Part shown: in pieces, positions 14,539 through 20,109 of the stretch
Layout: the number at the start of each line of letters is the position of its first letter
Position numbering within the stretch: position 1 is the stretch's first letter
IMG/VR virus record: IMGVR_UViG_3300034105_000436
Span: 1-20,109 of that record
Source: a virus
Reading direction: 5' to 3' (one strand)
Length of the DNA: 20,109 nt
Program-made: the position numbers and the translations under genes
Notes under the pieces: generated by a model
The model's database searches: none
What the model was told of the DNA's origin: nothing
The model's input: only the letters and a program-made list of their open reading frames with translations

Positions 14539-15160
14539 TCCAAGAGTCACCTATGTTCAGGGTCGTAAAAAATATAACAGACCAAGCGGTATGCTGTGGT
14601 CTGAAAACTCTGGCACTCTTAAAGATGGTTTGTACATTCCCTATGGGTATGAAGTTGGAGTAGACCCAGAAGATGTTGAAGATCAAACCCTTCTAGATCA
14701 ATTCTTGTTTATTACTGATGATAATAGACAGCCCCTTGATTTTTCAGAAGAAAGAATTGAAAAGCGTGAAAGAATGATTAATGGTCGCATGAGATCATAT
14801 CACATTGCAGATAAAATAACACTAAGTACAAGTTGGAATTTAATTCCGTCTAGATCCCATGCAAACATTCCAAGTTTTGATACTGCTACTGGAGTTTCTC
14901 CATATGTATCCTATACAACTGATGGAGGCGCAGGTGGAGCAGATATGCTTGAGTGGTATGACTCACATAAAGGATCTTTTTGGGTATTTCTTGCCTACGA
15001 TAGAAAGGGTATATTTAGTGGAACACCAGAACCATACGACCACCTTGGACAATACAATCAACTTATAGAAATGTTTATTAGTGATTTTTCATATTCTGTT
15101 GAAAAAAGAGGAACTAAGTTTGATTACTGGAACGTCTCAATAACTTTGGAAGAAGTATAA
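14525..15160 (+). CDS. Minor tail protein, probably distal tail (Dit)-like
   Basis: This 211-residue protein is the first gene after the tape measure, the normal position of the distal tail protein that joins the tube to the tail tip. Visible features are a Pro/Tyr/Gly-rich N-terminus (GLYIPYGYEVGVDPEDVEDQ), a basic helix (EERIEKRERMINGRMRSYH), and a C-terminal beta-rich half with DMLEWYDSHKGSFWVFLAYD and a last strand DYWNVSITLEEV. These look like a tail-tip ring protein, but I cannot tie them to one family. The start ATG lies inside the last codons of the tape measure in another frame, with AGAGGGG at 14509-14515 nine bases before it, so coupled translation is likely. The stop overlaps the next start (TAATG). 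Confidence 0.55.
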   Translation: MPEIDPRVTYVQGRKKYNRPSGMLWSENSGTLKDGLYIPYGYEVGVDPEDVEDQTLLDQFLFITDDNRQPLDFSEERIEKRERMINGRMRSYHIADKITLSTSWNLIPSRSHANIPSFDTATGVSPYVSYTTDGGAGGADMLEWYDSHKGSFWVFLAYDRKGIFSGTPEPYDHLGQYNQLIEMFISDFSYSVEKRGTKFDYWNVSITLEEV

Positions 15161-18100
15161 TGTTTGAAGATAAAGAACTGCAAACATTTTTAGAGACTTC
15201 TCCGACGGTACGAAACAAGTCAATAATAACAGCAGAATGGAACATGAACATACCAACCAATATAAAACATATTGGTAACTATAGATATAGACCAACAGAG
15301 TCTTCTTCTCTTTATGCTTCACTTCCAACAAGTTTTGATATTAATGATGCTGGAAATTTTTATACAGGAGCGACAGATGCAGATGTTTTAGTAGATGGAA
15401 CATTTGACAATGACGACATTCCAACAACATTTTTGACAAAGAAGGAAAAGTTAAAAACTCTTTATTCTTTAGAAGAATGTTTTAATCAGTTTAGACCAAG
15501 GTCTGGAATTAACAAGGCAGTGTTCTTTGAGAACGGGAAACTGCACCACCCCAATCTAGTCATGGCCGACAGACCAAGATACTATATGCCAGATAAAAAT
15601 GATAAGTTTAAGTACTGGACTTCATACAGAACAGAGTCTGGTCAAGAATACGGGATTGCCTCAAAGGTAAGAGGTTCTCAAAACTCTATAGAAGATGCCT
15701 GTCCTTTTGTTGTCTATAAAGAAAAGATTCCAGCCAATAGAGTTGTTGTTAAGATGCAAACTCATACTGGAACAGAAAATCTAGGCCCCTTTTCGTCCCC
15801 AACTGGAGCATTTTCAGATCCATTCTTTGGAGAGTTAAATCAAAAGGTTCCAACTAGATGGAAAATTCAATTCCTAAAAGATTCAAACTGGCAGGATGTT
15901 ATATCTTTTAATCCAGCAATACGAAGAGCAGACGGATCATCCGTCATCAAGAGTGATGGATATGTTGAAATAGCCTATGGACTAATTGTTCCAGATGAAT
16001 GGAAAGCAAATTTTGTTTTTGCAGAAGTATACTCAAGTATTTCTTTGCTTCCCGAGCAGTCTGTAGTTGGATATGCTTATCTTATTAAAGAAAATGAAAA
16101 CGATATAGGCAAGTTTTATATTTGGAACGGTACAGATTATACAATCATAACCCCAAAGTATGGTTGGTATATCCAAGATGAGACAGTAGACAGACTTACA
16201 AACTTTGTTGTAGATGCTACATCTCCAAATGTATTTACTAAATCCTTAGATGGAAAAGAACAGTACCGAGAATTTGAATACATCTCTGGAATTAGAATTG
16301 TCGTTGACTCAATGAATGTAAAAGACTCAACCTTTGACCTTATAGAAATATCTCCAAGACTTGTTTTAAATGTATCTGATAAAACTTTAGACTATTCAAT
16401 TAATAAGAGTGCATCAGATCTTGGGCTAAGTGGTTTACCAGTTGGGCAGTTAATTGCATCTAATGGAAATATTAATATATTTGATTATGATCAAGCATTT
16501 AATGAAAACAATCAGTCAAGTATTATAGCAAAATATATAAATAGACATGTTCAGTTTAAGTTTTATGAAGTAATTGTTGATGTTGCAGGCTGGGATTACT
16601 GGGTTCCAATTAAAACACTATATGCCGATTCATTTCCCAAGCAGGATCTTATGAATAAAACTGTGTCCCTTTCCTTAAGAGATATGTATTGGTATCTAGA
16701 ATCAATAACTGCACCACAAATATTAATGACAGAAGTATCTGTAAGTTCTGCTGTTTCTCTTTTATTAGACCATATTGGTTTTTCTAATTACACATTTAGA
16801 AGAGTGGCAAATGAAAAAGAAACAATAATTCCATATTTCTTTGTTGGGCCAGACAACAGCGTTGCACAAATTCTTCAAGATTTAGCGGTATCAACTCAAA
16901 CTGCAATGTTTTTTGATGAATACAATAACTTTGTTATGATGAGCAAAGACTATATTATGCCAACAAAAGAACAAAGACCAACAACCTTTGAACTTAGGGG
17001 AACTAACGATCTGTTTCAAGATAATGAAATTAAAAATAAAACACTTGCAAATGCTAAACTTGCAAATGTGATTTCTGTATCTAGCCAGACAAACAATGTA
17101 TACAATGATGGAGTAATTAATTACACAACAAGACATATACAAAGATCTATTGGCTCTTTAAGACAAGCAAGCCTCTTAGATGATGAAAGATTTTACACTT
17201 ATAAGCCTGCTCTATTGTGGGAAGTGTCTGGAACAGAAAATACAAAGTCAATAAATAACGAAGTAAACAAGCAGTCTGCATATGTTCTTAGCGCTATACC
17301 ACTAAACTCTAATCTTTTAGCAGATGTGCCAATTGTAAAAAATAACATTGTAATTAATAATACATTTAGTCTTGGTGAAGCAGCGTATTGGATTACAAGA
17401 TATAATGGATATTTTTATTCACAAGGAGAAATTATAAAATATGATGCAGTTCAATACAACGTTACTGGTTTTGGAAATGTTTGGATAACTTCTACAGAAG
17501 ACTATCAAAATTATTTTTCTAAACTTCCATTCAATGGAAAGATATATCCAACTGGCCTTGTAAGAATTTATTCTGAACCAAAATATTTTGAGCAATCTGG
17601 TGTTATTAGATTACAAAATGGAGAAGTTCAAAAGCATGGTCGTGGACAATTTGGAACTACTGTTGTTGCACACAATGCTGGAATTGCTGATTACTGGAAA
17701 TCAGATGACAATGTTAAAGGTTGTTACATGTCATCAGAGTATTTGTTTCAAAAAGATTTAACTTTACCTGCAACCACCGTTGCATTATCTGGAAAATTAA
17801 CTGACTCTGGAATATCTTCTGATGCTTTAGCAAGAACTTCATCTAGAAGCGGAATTATTAAAAACTTTCTGTCAACTTCTGTTGTGGGAGAGATAACCAC
17901 AAATACTCAACAAGTCCCAGGCTCAGTTCAATCATCAGCACTTTCTTTGACTGGCCCAAACTTTGCTACTAAAGAAAAGCCAAGAAATTTTATTTCATAT
18001 GTTCATAAATCATTAGAAGGAAAAAAGTATAAACACTTTGGAACAAGACTAAGAATTATTGGTAAGATTGAAAGCAATGAAGACCGTGGTCAGACAACCA

Positions 18101-19452
18101 ATGGATCCTCAACTTACTATGTTGTAAATGGTTCTACACCAGATAAAAATATTAACGTTGCGGGTGGTTCTGCTGGAATTGCAGTAATGTTAAATCCAAC
18201 AACAAATGTAGGATATTATTTTGAGATAGCAGCACTTGGACTAGGTAATTTGTCAGAAACAGATAGACAAAGCGTTAGTAATGTTTTTTTCTACAAAATA
18301 AAATCTGATAATAGTAAGGCAATTCCTGTTGGCCTTTGGGATGGTCTTGCTACAATTACTGTTGATGATGGAAGATTTACTGGGCAGTCAAGAGTTTTTG
18401 CTGAGGAAAATCCAACGGTATATGATTTAGCAGTAGAATATGAAGACATAGGAAAGACAAGAAGATTCTACTTATACATTAACGGCAAACTAATAAAAAC
18501 AGTAGATGATAATGATCCACTTCCTATATATTCTAACATAGCATTATTTACAAGAGGATCTTCAAGAGCAATGTTTGAAAATGTTTATGCACTATGCAAT
18601 AACTATTCTCAAAACACATCATTTTCTTTGGGCGCACCAGTAAATTCTGTATTCGGAGATTCTGAAATTGACGCTAATGAGTCTTTTAGAAAGTATGCCA
18701 TTAGTGGTTTAATACAAAATACATATCTTTCTGGAATTGGTTCGTCAGAACCTCCAAAGTATGACATATATTTTGAAGAGTTTGGCAGCATTATGAGAGA
18801 AGCAGCAGTGTTTAATTTTAAATATGATAAGGCTTATCCAGCATTAACTGCAAAAATTTCTCCAACATTTAATAAAATAAAGGGGTATGTCGTTTCTGGT
18901 TTTAGAGCAGGATCATACGGTGCTGAGTTTATGATATTTAATGCAACAGACACTGCGCTTAGTCTAGACGAAACAAGTGGGAACTATTTAAGAATTCAGG
19001 GAATTACTTTTACACAGGAGTCAGATAACAACCTAACAGTTGATGAATATTTTAATAAGAATACTCTTGAATCAAGCCCACAGTTTGTTGCAGATAAATT
19101 AATTTCAAATCCTTTTAAATTTAAACAAGATTATCAAGATATAAAATTAAGTAGAATGACTTACGGGAAAAAAGATTTTTCACTAACTACTCCATATATT
19201 CAATCACAAGATGAAGCCTCAAACTTAATGAAGTGGATGGTTGAAAAAACATCAAAGCCAAGAAAGTCTATCGGAGTTAAAATATTTGCAATACCTACAA
19301 TTCAACTTGGTGACATAGTAAGTTTAGACTATCAAGAAAATGGAATAAGTATGGCATCAAATGCATTGAGCAGATTTGTTGTATATAATATTGATTTTTC
19401 AAGAGGTCCAAGTGGTCCAGACATGACAGTATTTTTAAGTGAGGTTTTATAA
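15160..19452 (+). CDS. Baseplate hub / tail-tip protein with LamG-like lectin domain
   Basis: This 1430-residue protein is probably the central tail-tip (hub) protein that contacts the host. The N-terminus has SIITAEWNMNIPTNIKHIGN, then a beta-rich part (about 195-430) that may include a discoidin-like sandwich (RVVVKMQTHTGTENLG). Residues about 477-602 resemble a hub domain: WDYWVPIKTLY, VSLSLRDMYWYLE, IPYFFVGPDNSVAQILQDLA and FFDEYNNFVMMS. A concanavalin/LamG-like domain occupies about 948-1150 (GYYFEI at 1018-1023; FYLYINGKLIKTV from 1102). The C-terminal part (about 1225-1430) has PTIQLGDIVSLDY and FSRGPSGPDMTVFLSEVL, again hub-like. The lectin domain thus seems to sit between two hub parts. 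Start overlaps the previous stop; the next gene starts at its own stop (TAATG). Family names are from pattern reading. Confidence 0.75.
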   Translation: MFEDKELQTFLETSPTVRNKSIITAEWNMNIPTNIKHIGNYRYRPTESSSLYASLPTSFDINDAGNFYTGATDADVLVDGTFDNDDIPTTFLTKKEKLKTLYSLEECFNQFRPRSGINKAVFFENGKLHHPNLVMADRPRYYMPDKNDKFKYWTSYRTESGQEYGIASKVRGSQNSIEDACPFVVYKEKIPANRVVVKMQTHTGTENLGPFSSPTGAFSDPFFGELNQKVPTRWKIQFLKDSNWQDVISFNPAIRRADGSSVIKSDGYVEIAYGLIVPDEWKANFVFAEVYSSISLLPEQSVVGYAYLIKENENDIGKFYIWNGTDYTIITPKYGWYIQDETVDRLTNFVVDATSPNVFTKSLDGKEQYREFEYISGIRIVVDSMNVKDSTFDLIEISPRLVLNVSDKTLDYSINKSASDLGLSGLPVGQLIASNGNINIFDYDQAFNENNQSSIIAKYINRHVQFKFYEVIVDVAGWDYWVPIKTLYADSFPKQDLMNKTVSLSLRDMYWYLESITAPQILMTEVSVSSAVSLLLDHIGFSNYTFRRVANEKETIIPYFFVGPDNSVAQILQDLAVSTQTAMFFDEYNNFVMMSKDYIMPTKEQRPTTFELRGTNDLFQDNEIKNKTLANAKLANVISVSSQTNNVYNDGVINYTTRHIQRSIGSLRQASLLDDERFYTYKPALLWEVSGTENTKSINNEVNKQSAYVLSAIPLNSNLLADVPIVKNNIVINNTFSLGEAAYWITRYNGYFYSQGEIIKYDAVQYNVTGFGNVWITSTEDYQNYFSKLPFNGKIYPTGLVRIYSEPKYFEQSGVIRLQNGEVQKHGRGQFGTTVVAHNAGIADYWKSDDNVKGCYMSSEYLFQKDLTLPATTVALSGKLTDSGISSDALARTSSRSGIIKNFLSTSVVGEITTNTQQVPGSVQSSALSLTGPNFATKEKPRNFISYVHKSLEGKKYKHFGTRLRIIGKIESNEDRGQTTNGSSTYYVVNGSTPDKNINVAGGSAGIAVMLNPTTNVGYYFEIAALGLGNLSETDRQSVSNVFFYKIKSDNSKAIPVGLWDGLATITVDDGRFTGQSRVFAEENPTVYDLAVEYEDIGKTRRFYLYINGKLIKTVDDNDPLPIYSNIALFTRGSSRAMFENVYALCNNYSQNTSFSLGAPVNSVFGDSEIDANESFRKYAISGLIQNTYLSGIGSSEPPKYDIYFEEFGSIMREAAVFNFKYDKAYPALTAKISPTFNKIKGYVVSGFRAGSYGAEFMIFNATDTALSLDETSGNYLRIQGITFTQESDNNLTVDEYFNKNTLESSPQFVADKLISNPFKFKQDYQDIKLSRMTYGKKDFSLTTPYIQSQDEASNLMKWMVEKTSKPRKSIGVKIFAIPTIQLGDIVSLDYQENGISMASNALSRFVVYNIDFSRGPSGPDMTVFLSEVL
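18001..18609 (+). other. LamG/concanavalin-like carbohydrate-binding domain in the hub protein (residues about 948-1150)
   Basis: The segment has the alternating strands of a jelly-roll lectin: FGTRLRIIGKI, then AGIAVMLNP, NVGYYFEIAALG, YDLAVEYEDIGKTRRFYLYI, NGKLIKTVDDNDPLP and a closing strand ALFTRGSSRAMFENVYAL. This order (ligand-edge strand, 'GYYFEI', 'LYINGK' hairpin, late aromatic strand) is typical of LamG-like folds. Its place in a tail-tip protein suggests binding of cell-surface sugar. Domain edges are approximate. Confidence 0.6.
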
Positions 19453-19970
19453 TGACAACAAGCGCAACAGCAAATCTTCCATATCCAGAAAGCGCATCTC
19501 AAGATAACTCAGTAAAAATTGCTACTCCAGATTTAATTCTTTTAAATGATGAGGCCATGTCTATTGAAATAATGACAGACCTTATATTTGAGGATATTGG
19601 AGGATATGAACTTGCCACTATATCTAGGCATGACCTGGTAAATGGGCAAAAGGTTATTTATACCCCGATTAAAAATTTAACAGATTTATATCTACAATAC
19701 AATCCAAATAATGTTTTAAGACTGCAGGCATCTGATTCGTATCTTAAGTCTTTATCTTTATCTATATTTGACCATCTACCAGTTTGTGGTACAGGATATG
19801 ATCTGGTGGATGGAGTTAAAGTGCCAAACTGTAAGTCAGTCTATATAGATCCGATAAGCGGAGACCTAGTTATTAACTTAGTTAATGTCAAAGAGGGCGA
19901 GCAAGCAGAAATTAATATATTGAACAGTGGAAGTATTTTTGATGATACAATACATAGTGGGAGTAATTAA
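19452..19970 (+). CDS. Tail-tip associated protein of unknown function
   Basis: This 172-residue protein is not one I can name. It starts on the stop of the hub gene (TAATG; GTGAGG just upstream) and its own stop overlaps the next start, so it belongs to the same translation-coupled tail unit. It has an acidic, hydrophobic middle (ILLNDEAMSIEIMTDLIFED), a segment with YTPIKNLTDLYLQYNPNNV, a beta-rich part (YLKSLSLSIFDHLPVCG) and a C-terminal YIDPISGDLVINLVNVKEGE, the last resembling a small beta-sandwich. Similar proteins, as I recall, occur beside the hub gene in phages of marine and freshwater bacteria, with no assigned role. It may be part of the tail-tip or carry the next tail fibre. Two Cys (in VCGTGYDLVDGVKVPNC) lie 17 residues apart. 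Confidence 0.75.
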   Translation: MTTSATANLPYPESASQDNSVKIATPDLILLNDEAMSIEIMTDLIFEDIGGYELATISRHDLVNGQKVIYTPIKNLTDLYLQYNPNNVLRLQASDSYLKSLSLSIFDHLPVCGTGYDLVDGVKVPNCKSVYIDPISGDLVINLVNVKEGEQAEINILNSGSIFDDTIHSGSN

Positions 19971-20109
19971 TGATAACTAATATAGGTAAAAATCTTTTAG
20001 CCAAGTATCTTGTGGGTCAGACACAATCATATGCCTCACACATTGCTGTGGGCTGTGGGCCTAGCCCAGTGGCTTCTGATGGGGGTGTTTTTGGAGACTA
20101 TGCACTAAA
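19970..20109 (+). CDS. Tail-associated protein, N-terminal fragment (3' partial)
   Basis: The ATG at 19970 shares its A with the previous stop codon and is preceded by GGGAG. The open frame runs to the window edge (46 full codons). The peptide begins MITNIGKNLLAKYLVGQTQS, followed by YASHIAVGCGPSPVASDGG. The pattern 'NIG+NLLAKYLxGQxxSYASxIAxGCG' is, from memory, common in phage proteins encoded next to the tail tip, of unknown structure. The function cannot be given from this fragment. Confidence 0.7.
   Translation, partial: MITNIGKNLLAKYLVGQTQSYASHIAVGCGPSPVASDGGVFGDYAL

Noticed and set aside
113-18791. Reverse-strand and other-frame open frames across the window
   Set aside because: All lie within strongly coding + strand genes, lack ribosome sites, and their peptides show the mirror bias expected of shadow frames. 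No gene on the - strand is supported.

Overview
The window is a piece of a tailed-phage genome (siphovirus type). It holds the end of the head genes and most of the tail genes, all on the + strand and tightly packed. The DNA is AT-rich. No integrase, lysis, replication, tRNA or CRISPR sequence is visible. The head-to-tail gene order, the shape of the tail assembly chaperones and the apparent leaderless start of one gene would fit a phage of a low-GC actinobacterium, for example a freshwater planktonic lineage. This host guess is an inference from style, not from a marker gene.

Layout. 1-755: C-terminal part of an HK97-fold major capsid protein, followed by a strong hairpin terminator. 846-1262: small protein with a Val-Glu repeat linker. 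1269-3794: four neck genes joined by 1-4 base stop/start overlaps (head-tail connector, head closure, HK97-gp10-like neck protein, tail terminator). 3867-4526: major tail tube protein with its own promoter-like region and a UUCG-loop terminator. 4593-5273 and 5329-5652: a long and a short tail assembly chaperone encoded as two separate paralogous genes. 5671-14538: a 2955-residue tape measure protein. 14525-15160: Dit-like minor tail protein. 15160-19452: 1430-residue baseplate hub/tail-tip protein carrying a LamG-like lectin domain. 19452-19970: conserved-looking tail-tip protein. 19970-end: start of another tail-associated gene, cut by the window edge.

How the genes work together. The capsid, connector and neck proteins close the DNA-filled head. 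The tube polymerises around the tape measure with help from the two chaperones. The Dit-like and hub proteins form the tail tip, whose lectin-like domain may touch the host surface. Expression looks graded: capsid, tube and short chaperone genes use AAG for lysine and are set off by promoters and terminators, while the long chaperone uses mainly AAA.

Most notable points. (1) A kinase-like fold appears to be embedded in the tape measure (about residues 1010-1280) with a candidate Lys, a D-L-K-x-x-N catalytic-loop motif and a downstream Asp. (2) The usual frameshifted G/GT chaperone pair is replaced by two genes with contrasting start signals and codon use. (3) A lectin-like domain is inserted in the hub protein.
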